A stretch of 64,000 nucleotides of DNA. Source: Actinoplanes oblitus. Lineage in GTDB: Bacteria; Actinomycetota; Actinomycetes; Mycobacteriales; Micromonosporaceae. The translations under genes and the position numbers were made by a program. The notes under the pieces are model-generated. The model saw nothing but the letters and a program-made list of their open reading frames with translations. It searched no databases and was not told the DNA's origin. Location of the stretch: the NCBI RefSeq assembly GCF_030252345.1, contig NZ_CP126980.1:7021501-7085500 (forward strand). Direction: 5' to 3'. This document shows, one piece after another, positions 44,346 to 52,536 of the stretch (its first letter is position 1; the number at the start of each line of letters is the position of its first letter).

Positions 44346-45368
44346 TCAGCCGATCAGCGCGATCAGGTCCGCCTCGCTGCCCCGGAACGCGTTGCAGTCA
44401 CACGTGTGCTGACCGCCGATCACGCTGTCCGAGGAGAACTGCAGGATCGCCGGGACCCGCCCGCTGTACGGCGCCCACCCCGGATGCCGGTCCTGCCCGG
44501 TGTGCTGCCACTCGGTACGCCAGTCGGCCGGCGCGCCGGACCCGCGGTAGTCGGACGCCCACAGCGGATCGGTGCCCGGGATGCTGTCGCCGTACGCCCA
44601 TTTCGGCGCGTAGTGGAACCCCACCGGCTTGCCGGTCCGCCTGTTCAACTCGGTCAGCAGCGCCGCGCCGGTCTTCGGGCTGACGTGGTCGTAGACCACC
44701 CCGTGCGAGTCCCGCCACACCTCGGTGTCCACCTGCCAGCGGAACCGCTGGTGCCCGATCAGCCCGGGTGCCTGCGCGTCGAGCGTGTCGACGGCGAACC
44801 GCGCCTGGTCGGCGACCGGCCGCCCGGAGCGGGCCACCACGTAGGCGCCGAACCACACCATGCCCGCGTCGCGCGCCGCCGTGAGCATCTCGCCGCACCG
44901 CTTGTGCACCGTCCGGCCGCCGCCACCCCACTCGCTGACCTTGTGGGTGAAGAAACGGATCCCCTCGTCGTGCGCGGCCCGCAGGTGCCCGGTCCGCATC
45001 CCGCGCCCGTAGTCGAAGTCGGACGCGTCCCAGCCGAACACGAACCCGCCGCTGGGCACCAGCCCGGCGGTGCGGAAGAGCCGGGCGAAGTCGTCCGGCC
45101 ACACCTGCCCGAAGAACCGGGTGCCGGGCATCTCGGCCCGCTGGAACGCGGTCACCGCGTCCGCCGTGAGCTTGCCGAACAGCCCGTCCGCCCAGTCGGC
45201 CGCGGGATCGGTCACCCCCGGCACGTACCCCTTGCGGATCAGCTGGCGCTGGATCTCCCGCACCCACGCCTTGTCCTCCGGCGTGGCCCCGCCGTGCGCC
45301 TGCGCCGGACCGCCGAGCCGGCCGAAATAGTGTCCACTCGGCAGCCGCCAGGTGGTCGAGAAAGCCAT
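44346..45368 (-). CDS. Peptidoglycan-binding, GH25-like lysozyme domain protein
   Basis: 340 residues from ATG 45368, preceded by GAGGAGAGG. Residues ~28-95 resemble a peptidoglycan-binding helix bundle (IQRQLIRKGYVPGV, DGLFGKLTADAVTAFQRAEM). From ~105 a GH25-like TIM barrel begins: FVFGWDASDFDYGRGM, GIRFFTHKVSEWG, DAGMVWFGAYVV and QVDTEVWRDS with Asp/Glu suited to acid catalysis, ending AILQFSSDSVIGG. GH25 enzymes cleave the glycan of peptidoglycan. No signal peptide is visible, as in many endolysins, so release would need another route. Assignment to GH25 is by motif order and is moderately sure. Confidence 0.7.
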   Translation of the reverse strand: MAFSTTWRLPSGHYFGRLGGPAQAHGGATPEDKAWVREIQRQLIRKGYVPGVTDPAADWADGLFGKLTADAVTAFQRAEMPGTRFFGQVWPDDFARLFRTAGLVPSGGFVFGWDASDFDYGRGMRTGHLRAAHDEGIRFFTHKVSEWGGGGRTVHKRCGEMLTAARDAGMVWFGAYVVARSGRPVADQARFAVDTLDAQAPGLIGHQRFRWQVDTEVWRDSHGVVYDHVSPKTGAALLTELNRRTGKPVGFHYAPKWAYGDSIPGTDPLWASDYRGSGAPADWRTEWQHTGQDRHPGWAPYSGRVPAILQFSSDSVIGGQHTCDCNAFRGSEADLIALIG

Positions 45369-45547
45369 CTGCCTCTCCTCACCGACTGGTCGACCGGATC
45401 GCCACAGGTGGTCGTCCGTGTCGTGTTCGTGAGCGATCCCCCGACTCTCGACACCGCGGTCCCAGATCGGCAGCCATCTGTCCTCGATCCAGCCCAGCCG
45501 CCGCGTCCGCTCACCGCGCCAGGCGATCCGTTCCCACTGCGCGCCGA

Positions 45548-45650
45548 CCGCCTGTCCGCTTCCACCCACCCCGCCGAGCGTGTGTCGGCTTCCACCCACC
45601 CCGCCGACCGCCTGTCCGCTTCCACCCACCACGCCGAGCGCCAGGCAGTC
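45548..45650. repeat. Three 30-bp tandem repeats
   Basis: The shared GCTTCCACCCACC core occurs at 45558, 45588 and 45618; the full unit is about CGCCTGTCC + core + CCGCCGAG. It lies ~180 bp upstream of the GH25-like gene start. The repeats keep a frame open upstream of that gene but encode only Gly/Val-rich sequence. Confidence 0.85.
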
Positions 45651-45675
45651 GATCCACTTCCGGTTTCACCCTTTT

Positions 45676-45845
45676 TTCGGTACGACTTGGCGTCCCGTGG
45701 CAGTCGGCTCGCGAGGCCGCGGCCACTGCGGACCGCGGCGCGTGTCGTGCGGGTCCGCTGACGGCCGGGGCAGAACTACGAGGCGTTCCGACCCGGCCAC
45801 CGAGCATCGCGGGCCGGCTGTCACGGGACGCCGCGTCGTACCGGA
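45676..45845. repeat. Inverted pair of a dispersed repeat (copies A and B)
   Basis: Copy A (from 45676, plus strand) begins TTCGGTACGACTTGGCGTCC and runs to ~45758. Copy B (45809-45845) is the reverse complement of its first ~37 bases with five or so mismatches. Together they could form a large hairpin 100 bp upstream of the methyltransferase gene. Confidence 0.75.
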
Positions 45846-45947
45846 CAAGGATCCGGACCATCCCGGCGGTGTCGCGGCAGCGCGGATGGTTTGTCCGAAG
45901 TGGAACACGGGGCGGACGGATTTCCGGGGCGGGAGCAGAATGACCTG

Positions 45948-46655
45948 ATGGGACGGCCTGACTACGGGTTGGACGCGCCGCCGGTGGTGTACACGTTCGC
46001 CGGGGTGACGGTGCTCGGGGCGCTGGTCACGGCGGCCGGGGTGGGGTTCGGGCACTGGCCGGTGACAGCGATCGGCGTGCTGTGGCTGGCGATCGGGGTG
46101 CTGACGGTGATCGCCATGGTGCTCTCGTCACGCGTCGGAAAGGTGCGGCTGCGGGACCGGCTGCTCGATCGGGAGCGGCTGGCCGAGGACGCCGACGTGC
46201 TGGATCTCGGGCCGGGGCGGGGGCTGATGCTGCTCGGGGCGGCGGTGCGGGCGCCGCGCGGGACGGCTACCGGGATCGACCTGTGGCGCGCCGGCGACCA
46301 GGGCGGGACCAGCCGGGAGAACTGCCTGGCGAACGCCCGCCGTCTCGGGGTCGCCGACCGGGTGTCCCTGGTCGACGGCGACATGAGCGACCTGCCGTTT
46401 CCCGACGGGTCGTTCGACCTGGTCACCGCGTCACTGGCGGTGCACAACATCGCCGACCGGGCGGCCCGGAACCGGACCGTCCGGGAGGCGGCGCGGGTGC
46501 TGCGGCCCGGCGGGCGACTGCTGCTGATCGATTTCAGTAAGACCGCCGAGTACGCGGAGGACGCCGCGGCCGCCGGGCTGGTCGAGGTCGAACGGTCCGG
46601 GCGCCTGTTCTCGATGTATCCGCCGGTGCGGGTGGTCACCGCCGTCAAGCGCTGA
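45948..46655 (+). CDS. Membrane-anchored class I SAM-dependent methyltransferase
   Basis: 235 residues from ATG 45948. Two N-terminal hydrophobic helices (~12-32, ~38-58) precede a Rossmann methyltransferase: VLDLGPGRGLMLL (motif I), GIDLWRAGDQGG (motif II), VDGDMSDLPFPDGSFDLVTASLAVHN (motifs III-IV) and AARVLRPGGRLLLIDF. The substrate is unknown. The gene is bracketed by inverted copies of a dispersed repeat. Confidence 0.85.
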   Translation: MGRPDYGLDAPPVVYTFAGVTVLGALVTAAGVGFGHWPVTAIGVLWLAIGVLTVIAMVLSSRVGKVRLRDRLLDRERLAEDADVLDLGPGRGLMLLGAAVRAPRGTATGIDLWRAGDQGGTSRENCLANARRLGVADRVSLVDGDMSDLPFPDGSFDLVTASLAVHNIADRAARNRTVREAARVLRPGGRLLLIDFSKTAEYAEDAAAAGLVEVERSGRLFSMYPPVRVVTAVKR

Positions 46656-46724
46656 CCGGCGGCGCGGTCCGACGACGAGCGCCGCCGGCTGCCCGCGGCC
46701 CGCACGAGCCGGCGGTGACCACCC

Positions 46725-46810
46725 GCGGACCCGCACGACACGCGTGGCGGTCCGGAGCGGCGGCGGTCTCGCGGGCCGGTTGCCAGGGGACGCCAAGTCG
46801 TACCGGAAAA
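46725..46810 (-). repeat. Dispersed repeat copy C
   Basis: Read on the minus strand from 46810: TTTTCCGGTACGACTTGGCGTCC..., ending near GTGTCGTGCGGGTCCGC. It matches copy A (45676-45758) over ~85 bp in inverted orientation, so copies A and C flank the methyltransferase gene as inverted repeats. Confidence 0.75.
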
Positions 46811-46923
46811 TGGTTGTCACAAGGCGGCGCGGCTGACGTCGGTGCGGGCCACCGGGGATTATCGGGGCGCCGGGCGGGTACCACAGGGAACTCACGCAGG
46901 TCGATGTCAGCTGTGGAGGCGGC

Positions 46924-48381
46924 ATGACCAACACCGCACCTGTCGCGCGCGCCGACAAGGCGTTCTTCGGGCAGCCCCGGGCACTCGCCAACCTGTTCGG
47001 GGTGGAGCTGTGGGAACGGTTCTCGTTCTACGGCATGCAGGGCATCCTGCTGATCTACCTGTATTACGCGGCGGCCGACGGCGGACTGGGGATCAACCAG
47101 GACACCGCGACCAGCATCGTCGGGGCGTACGGCGGCGCCGTCTACCTCTCCACGGTGCTGGGCGCCTGGGTCGCCGACCGGCTGCTCGGCGCGGAACGGG
47201 TGCTGTTCCTCAGCGCGATCCTGGTGATGTCCGGGCACCTCGCGCTGGCGCTGCTCCCCGGCCTGCTCGGCGTCGGCGCCGGCCTGACGCTGGTGGCGGT
47301 GGGCAGCGGCGGCGTCAAGGCGAACGCCACCTCGCTGGTCGGCAGCCTCTACGACGAGCACGACGAACGCCGGGACGCCGGGTTCTCGCTGTTCTACCTC
47401 GGCATCAACCTGGGCGCGCTGGCCGGGCCGCTGCTGACCGGGCTGCTGCAGGAGAACGCCGGCTTCCACTGGGGGTTCGGGCTGGCCGCGGTCGGCATGG
47501 CGATCGGCCTGACCCAGTACACGCTCGGCCGCCGCAATCTGCCGCCTTCGGGCCGCGAGGTGCCGAACCCGCTGCCCGCCGCGCGCCGCCCGCTGGCCGC
47601 TGGGGTGTTCCTGGCGATCGTCGCGGCCATCGTGATCTCGGCGCTGACCTGGCTGTCCGCGGACCGGCTGTCCACTGTCGTGGTGGTGCTGAGCGTCCTG
47701 GCCGCGGCCGGCTACTTCACGGTGATCCTGACCAGCCGGAAACTCGACGGTACCGAGCGGCGGCGGGTGCTGGCGTTCCTGCCGATGTTCCTGGCCAGTG
47801 CCGCGTTCTGGTCGCTCTACCAGCAGCAGTTCACCGTCGTGACGATCTACTCGGACCAGCGGCTGGACCGGAACCTCGGCGGCTGGGAGATGCCGGTCTC
47901 CTGGGTGCAGTCGATCAATCCGGTGTTCATCATCGTGCTGTCCGGGGTGTTCGCGGCGCTCTGGACCCGGCTCGGCGACCGGCAGCCGTCCACGCCGATC
48001 AAGTTCGCCGCCGGCACGGTACTGATGGGCGTGGCGTTCCTGCTGTTCCTGCCGTTCGCCGGCGGCGGACCGAACAGCACCCCGCTGCTCGCGCTGGCCG
48101 GCATCCTGCTGGTGTTCACCGTGGCCGAGCTGCTGCTCTCCCCGGTCGGGCTGTCGCTGGCCACCAAGCTGGCGCCGCACGCCTTCCACACCCAGATGGT
48201 GGCGCTGTTCTTCCTGTCGGTCGCGCTGGGCACGGCGGCGTCCGGCACCCTCGCCCGGTTCTACGATCCCGGCCACGAGACGGCCTACTTCGGGATCCTC
48301 GGCGCGGTGGCGATCGTCCTGGGGCTGGCGCTGGCCGCGGCGGCCCGCCCGATCACCCGGCTGATGGGCGGCGTCCGCTGA
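46924..48381 (+). CDS. POT-family (PTR2) proton-dependent oligopeptide transporter
   Basis: 485 residues, MFS fold with about 14 hydrophobic helices. Family signatures: FFGQPRALANLFGVELWERFSFYGMQ (substrate/proton ExxER motif) and GAYGGAVYLSTVLGAWVADRLLG. The helix LVAVGSGGVKANATSL follows. It imports di- and tripeptides with protons across the cytoplasmic membrane. ATG 46924 follows AGGCGGC; 268 bp separate it from the methyltransferase. Downstream HAD phosphatase starts 27 bp after its stop and may be cotranscribed. Confidence 0.93.
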   Translation: MTNTAPVARADKAFFGQPRALANLFGVELWERFSFYGMQGILLIYLYYAAADGGLGINQDTATSIVGAYGGAVYLSTVLGAWVADRLLGAERVLFLSAILVMSGHLALALLPGLLGVGAGLTLVAVGSGGVKANATSLVGSLYDEHDERRDAGFSLFYLGINLGALAGPLLTGLLQENAGFHWGFGLAAVGMAIGLTQYTLGRRNLPPSGREVPNPLPAARRPLAAGVFLAIVAAIVISALTWLSADRLSTVVVVLSVLAAAGYFTVILTSRKLDGTERRRVLAFLPMFLASAAFWSLYQQQFTVVTIYSDQRLDRNLGGWEMPVSWVQSINPVFIIVLSGVFAALWTRLGDRQPSTPIKFAAGTVLMGVAFLLFLPFAGGGPNSTPLLALAGILLVFTVAELLLSPVGLSLATKLAPHAFHTQMVALFFLSVALGTAASGTLARFYDPGHETAYFGILGAVAIVLGLALAAAARPITRLMGGVR

Positions 48382-48408
48382 CCACGGTCCCGTGCCACAC
48401 TATGGATC

Positions 48409-48885
48409 ATGAGAGCGCTGGCCGTGTTCGACGTCGACGGGGTGGTCGCCGACGTACGGCACCGGCTGCGGCACATCGCGAACCGGCCGAAGGACTGGGC
48501 GGCCTTCTTCGCCGCCGCCGACCGTGACCCGGCCCTGGCCGACGGGGTGGAGCTGGTCCACGAGTTCACCCGCGACCACGACCTGGTCTGGCTCACCGGC
48601 CGCCCCGAACACCTGCGGGTGGTGACCGAACGCTGGTTCGCCCGGCACGGCCTGCCCGCCGGGCGGCTGCTCATGCGGCCGGCGCACGACCGGCGGCCGG
48701 CCCGCGACTACAAGGCGGACCGGCTGCACGGGCTGGCCGCCGACCGGACCATCGCGGTGGTCGTCGACGACGATCCGGACGTGGTGCGGCGGCTGAAACG
48801 GGACGGTTTCCCGGTGCGGCTGGCCGACTGGGTGCCGCACGAGAAGACGCTGCGGCAGGCACAGGAGCGCGACGGGCGTACCTGA
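48409..48885 (+). CDS. HAD-superfamily phosphatase
   Basis: 158 residues. HAD motif I is VFDVDGVVADV (nucleophile and acid Asp), motif II LVWLTGRPEHLR, motif III Lys in DYKADRLHGL, and motif IV VVVDDDPDVV. The short length and minimal cap suggest a small-molecule or polynucleotide-kinase-phosphatase-like hydrolase. No partner gene clarifies the substrate. Confidence 0.85.
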   Translation: MRALAVFDVDGVVADVRHRLRHIANRPKDWAAFFAAADRDPALADGVELVHEFTRDHDLVWLTGRPEHLRVVTERWFARHGLPAGRLLMRPAHDRRPARDYKADRLHGLAADRTIAVVVDDDPDVVRRLKRDGFPVRLADWVPHEKTLRQAQERDGRT

Positions 48886-48935
48886 AGCGGGTGCGCCGGT
48901 GCTCGTCGGCGCCGGCCACCCGCCCGGTATCCGTC

Positions 48936-49043
48936 TTACTTGGTGGTGCGCCGTTACTTGGTGGTGCGCCGTTACTTGGCGGCGCGGCTTTACTTGGCGG
49001 TGCGGCTTTACTTGGCGGCGCGGCTTTACTTGGTGGCGCGGCC
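48936..49043. repeat. Six 18-bp tandem repeats, each with an in-frame stop codon
   Basis: TTA (TAA on the hemerythrin strand) recurs at 48936, 48954, 48972, 48990, 49008 and 49026. The last is the true stop of the hemerythrin gene; the others are downstream copies of its final codons. Unit on that strand is approximately CGCGCCGCCAAGTAAAGC. Confidence 0.92.
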
Positions 49044-49589
49044 GGTCAGCTTGTCGCGGAGCCGGTCGACCAGGCCGACGCCCGGTCCGACCAGCTTGTG
49101 GAAGAGCTCGCTGTTCGGCGCGCCCGGGTGCGGCCGGGTCGGCGCCAGCTTCTTCGCGGTCTCCACCTTGCCGGCCAGCTCGGCCAGCTCGTCCCGCGGG
49201 ATGAGCCGGCGCAGCTGCGGGAACTGCTCCGACTCCTCGTCCTGCACGTGGTCGGCGAGCACCGTCTCGAGCTTGCGCAGCTTGGTCTCGAACTCGGCGC
49301 CGGACACGTCGACGTCCTCGAGCGCCTTCATCGTCGCCTCGAGCTCCTTGTGCTCCTCGATGTCGTGCTCGACGGCCTTCTCGCCCTCCGGCAGGTACTT
49401 CTTCATCGCCGGGTAGATGTACATCTCCTCGGCGACGGCGTGCCGCACCAGCTCGCTGATCGCGGTGTCGGTCAGGTCGCGACGGATCATCGGGTCGGCG
49501 ACCTGCCAGATCTCTCCGATCAGCGCGGTCACGTCACGGTGGTCGCTGATCAGCACGTCGAACACGTCGGCGCGGGCCGTGTCAGTCAC
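49026..49589 (-). CDS. Hemerythrin-like (HHE) domain protein
   Basis: 187 residues. The HHE pattern includes DVLISDHRDVTALIGEI (His), VRHAVAEEMYIYPAMKKYL (His, Glu), EHDIEEHKELEATMKAL (His, His) and LADHVQDEESEQFPQLRRL (His, Glu). These give the set of His and acidic ligands for a di-iron site in a four-helix bundle. Members bind O2 or NO or act in metal/redox stress. Cytoplasmic. The residues just before the stop (ATK) lie inside an 18-bp tandem repeat array that continues beyond the stop. Confidence 0.9.
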   Translation of the reverse strand: MTDTARADVFDVLISDHRDVTALIGEIWQVADPMIRRDLTDTAISELVRHAVAEEMYIYPAMKKYLPEGEKAVEHDIEEHKELEATMKALEDVDVSGAEFETKLRKLETVLADHVQDEESEQFPQLRRLIPRDELAELAGKVETAKKLAPTRPHPGAPNSELFHKLVGPGVGLVDRLRDKLTGRATK

Positions 49590-49710
49590 AATCTCCTCCA
49601 GGGATCACATCCATCAGACCTGCCACCGCATACCCAGGAACCGCTCCGTTAGTCACGCCGCCGGCTGGTGCCGCGGCTTCGCCGCCGGGACGTGTCGCGG
49701 GTTCACGGCC

Positions 49711-49848
49711 GGACCTACCCCGGCGTCACGGCCAGACCTACCCCGGCGTCACGGCCAGACCTACCCCGGCGTCACGGCCAGACCTACCCCGGCGTCACGG
49801 CCAGACCTACCCCGGCGTCACGGCCGGACCTACCGCGGCTTCGCGGCC
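49711..49848. repeat. Six 23-bp tandem repeats
   Basis: Unit CCTACCCCGGCGTCACGGCC + AGA starts at 49711, 49734, 49757, 49780, 49803 and 49826 (last degenerate). Units abut with no spacers. It lies in the ~1-kb gene-free stretch between the divergent hemerythrin and TM-macro genes. Confidence 0.92.
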
Positions 49849-49953
49849 GGGCCGCCGGTCGCGGTGGCGGATGATCGCGGTCAATGCGGAGTTGCGGCCG
49901 GTCGCGGTCCGCTGTCCGCGCGGTCCGCCCTTTCCAGTACGCCCGCGGCACCC

Positions 49954-50545
49954 GGCTGGTCGTGATGGTGGTGTGAGCGGCGCTGATACCACCACGGGCG
50001 CCAGCCCCGCCGCCGTGGCGTGCCTGCACCTGCGCACTTCCCGTGAGCCTGCGGCTGGCCGTCACGGTGGTATCCCGGCACGCGACACCACCCAGAGCAC
50101 CAGCCGCCCCACCCGGCTGGCCGTCACGGTGGTCTCCGAGCACGGCAGACCACCCTGAGCACTAGCCACGGAAACTGGCTGGGCAGGACGGTGGCATCCC
50201 GACACGGCAGACCACCCTGAGCACCAGCCACGGGGACCGGGCTGGCCGTCACGGTGGTATCCGAGCACGGCAGACCACCGTCAGCACCAGCCGCCACACC
50301 CGGCTGGCCGTCACGGTGGTCTCCGAGCACGGGAGACCACCCTGAGCACCAGCCACGGGGACCCGGCTGGACAGGACGGTGGTGTGAGGGCTTGGGAGAC
50401 CACCGTGAGCACCAGCCACGGGGACCCGGCTGGACAGGACGGTGGTGTGAGGGCTTGGGAGACCACCGTGAGGGCCAGCCACGGGGAGCTGGCTGGACAG
50501 GACGGTGGTGTGAGGGCTTGGGAGACCACTGTGCGGGCCGGCTGC
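49954..50545. repeat. Array of nine 53-bp palindromic repeats
   Basis: Units start at 49954, 50053, 50115, 50177, 50240, 50302, 50365, 50428 and 50491, so the period is 62-63 bp apart from a 37-bp insertion after the first. The unit is an imperfect palindrome: GGCTGG pairs with CCAGCC at the ends, and internally GGTGGTCTCC pairs with GGAGACCACC (perfect in the 50302 unit) around a short loop. The 9-10 bp between units are spacers. It fills the region upstream of the TM-macro gene; the same element occurs at 40897-41095. Confidence 0.93.
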
Positions 50546-50608
50546 GGGACGGATGGGGCGTGGACATGGGGAGTGGGGGCGGGTGAGGATCCCGGGGTGC
50601 GGTGGGTG

Positions 50609-51484
50609 ATGACGGGGCGGGGGTTGCGGCGGTGGGTGATGACGGGGCGGGGGTTGCGGCGGTGGGCGATCCACGCGTTCGCGGCGTTCGGGGTGGTGGC
50701 GCTGCTGCTGCAGTCCTATCAGGCGGTGTGGGACAGGCCGCTGTGGCCCGGGCACGCGGGGACGGTAGCGGCCGCTGTCGCGATCGGCTCCCTGGGGTAC
50801 GGCCTGGTCCGCACCCGCCCCGCGACGGCAGTGGTCCGGGAGTTGAAGCGACCCGGGTGCCGGATCGAGGTGGTGCCCGGTGACCTGTTCGAGCAGGACG
50901 ACGCGCACCTCGTGATCGGGTTCACCGACACCTTCGACACCGACGTCACCGACGACCGGGTGGTGCAGGCCGGCAGCGTGCAGGGACAGTTCCTGACCCG
51001 GGTCTACGGCGGTGACCGGGAACGCCTCGACGCCGACCTGGACAAGCTGCTGGCCGAGGAGCCGGTGGTGACCGAGTTGACGCGCGCCACCAAGCCGTAC
51101 GGAAAACTGCGCCGTCATCTCGTCGGGACCGTTCTGGTGCTCGGGGACCCGCGCCGGCATTTCTTCGCTGTCGCCTACAGCCGGATGGGGCCGAACCTGG
51201 TCGCCCAGTCGTCGGCGGACCAGCTGTGGCAGAGCCTGAGCCGGCTGTGGGCCGCCGTGCACGAGCACGGGCAGCGGCGCCCCCTGGCGATGCCGGTGGC
51301 CGGCGCCACGCTGGCCCGGGTGGACGCGCTCGATCGGGAGGCGCTGCTGCGGCTGATCCTGCTGTCCTTCGTGGCCGCCTCCCGCGATCACCTGATCACC
51401 ACCCGGCTGCGCGTGGTGCTGCGCCCGGACGAGTTCGCCGAGGTGAACCGCGCCGAGCTGCAGGCGTTCCTGGACGCGATCTGA
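50609..51484 (+). CDS. Transmembrane protein with ThsA_Macro (DUF6430) domain
   Basis: 291 residues. Two hydrophobic helices (~22-42 and ~50-68) precede a macro-type domain (~78-291): CRIEVVPGDLFEQDDAHLVI, GFTDTFDTDVTDDRVV, GSVQGQFLTRVYGGD and FFAVAYSRM, which is the DUF6430/ThsA_Macro pattern. Such TM-macro proteins are effectors of Thoeris-type immunity that bind an ADP-ribose-derived signal made by TIR enzymes and damage the membrane (family knowledge). No TIR gene is adjacent; the nearest are 6-10 kb downstream. A 30-bp duplication supplies two identical starts (ATG 50609 and 50639), each with a GTG before it. Confidence 0.75.
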   Translation: MTGRGLRRWVMTGRGLRRWAIHAFAAFGVVALLLQSYQAVWDRPLWPGHAGTVAAAVAIGSLGYGLVRTRPATAVVRELKRPGCRIEVVPGDLFEQDDAHLVIGFTDTFDTDVTDDRVVQAGSVQGQFLTRVYGGDRERLDADLDKLLAEEPVVTELTRATKPYGKLRRHLVGTVLVLGDPRRHFFAVAYSRMGPNLVAQSSADQLWQSLSRLWAAVHEHGQRRPLAMPVAGATLARVDALDREALLRLILLSFVAASRDHLITTRLRVVLRPDEFAEVNRAELQAFLDAI

Positions 51485-51555
51485 GCGCGAGCGGGCGTTG
51501 CCCGGTGGGACCGGGCGTGATTGAGTGGACACGCCACGACATCCTGGGGGCTTTC

Positions 51556-52254
51556 GTGACCGCAGCCGCCTCCCGCCGGCCGAACCCCTGGGCCCCCGGC
51601 ACCTTCCTCGGCAGCCTTCCCGCCGAGGTCGCCCTGGCCCTGGTCGCCGGCAGTGTGAAGCGTCAGTTCGCCGCCGGCCGCGCGCTGCTGCGCGAGGGCA
51701 CCCGGGACACCCACGTCTTCCTGCTGATCCGCGGCTTCGTCAAGGCGACCACGGCTGTCGACGGGGTGGAGACGCTGCTCGGCATCCGGATTCCCGGCGA
51801 GGTGGTCGGTGAGATCGGGGCGCTGACCGGCGAGCCGCGCACCGCGACGGTGACCGCGTGCGGGCCGGTCACCGCCGGGCAGGTCAGCCGCGCCGAGTTC
51901 GAGGCGTTCCTGCGGCGGCGGCAGGACGCGTCGGCGCTGGTGGTCACGGCGATGGGCCGGCAGCTGCGGTGGGCGAACCGGCGGCGGGTGGACTTCGCCG
52001 CGTTCCCCGCGCACATCCGGCTGGCCCGGTTGCTCGCCGAGATCGCCGACGTGTGCGGGCGGCCGCGGCCGGACGGCAGCGTCGAGATCGCGGTGCCGCT
52101 GAGCCAGCCGGACCTGGCCTCGATGATCGCCATCGCCCAGGCGACGGTGCAGAAGGCGCTGCACGAGCTGCGCGACCGCGGGCTGATCGCCACCGGTTAC
52201 CGCCGGCTGATCATCACCGATCTGGAGAAACTGCGGGTCGCCGCCGAACTGTGA
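51556..52254 (+). CDS. Crp/Fnr-family transcriptional regulator
   Basis: 232 residues. Cyclic-nucleotide-binding beta-roll: FAAGRALLREGTRDTHVFLLIRGFVKATTAVDG...IRIPGEVVGEIGALTGEPRTATVTA. A C-terminal winged helix follows, ending LSQPDLASMIAIAQATVQKALHELRDRGLIATGYRRLII. The roll has GEIG-type residues but not the complete cAMP-phosphate Arg/Ser set of E. coli Crp, so the ligand is uncertain. GTG 51556 has GGGGG 5 nt upstream; GTG 51517 would add 13 residues. It follows the TM-macro gene by 71 bp on the same strand. Confidence 0.87.
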   Translation: MTAAASRRPNPWAPGTFLGSLPAEVALALVAGSVKRQFAAGRALLREGTRDTHVFLLIRGFVKATTAVDGVETLLGIRIPGEVVGEIGALTGEPRTATVTACGPVTAGQVSRAEFEAFLRRRQDASALVVTAMGRQLRWANRRRVDFAAFPAHIRLARLLAEIADVCGRPRPDGSVEIAVPLSQPDLASMIAIAQATVQKALHELRDRGLIATGYRRLIITDLEKLRVAAEL

Positions 52255-52536
52255 CCGGTAATTCCGCCAGACCCCCTATTTGTAGGAGATCCGGTCGGTG
52301 CGGTGAGCCCACTATCGGGCGGTGAGGGTCGCGGCGCCGGTTCGCGAAACCGGACAACCGGCCGATAACCGATGTCATCCCGGCGAGTGTGACAGGCCGG
52401 ACGACGAGTGGGTAAACCCCTTGAGGCAATTAACTTGATCACTCCAGCGGACCACAATCGGCAGTCCACCCTCGGAATCCGGCGAGCACGCGAGGGAGCA
52501 CATCCTGGACACCCACGACCACGGCGGGGAACCGTC

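Noticed and set aside
49711..50545. Possible CRISPR array
   Set aside because: Units abut or are separated by short, similar 9-10-bp linkers. There are no unique 25-40-bp spacers and no cas genes in the window.
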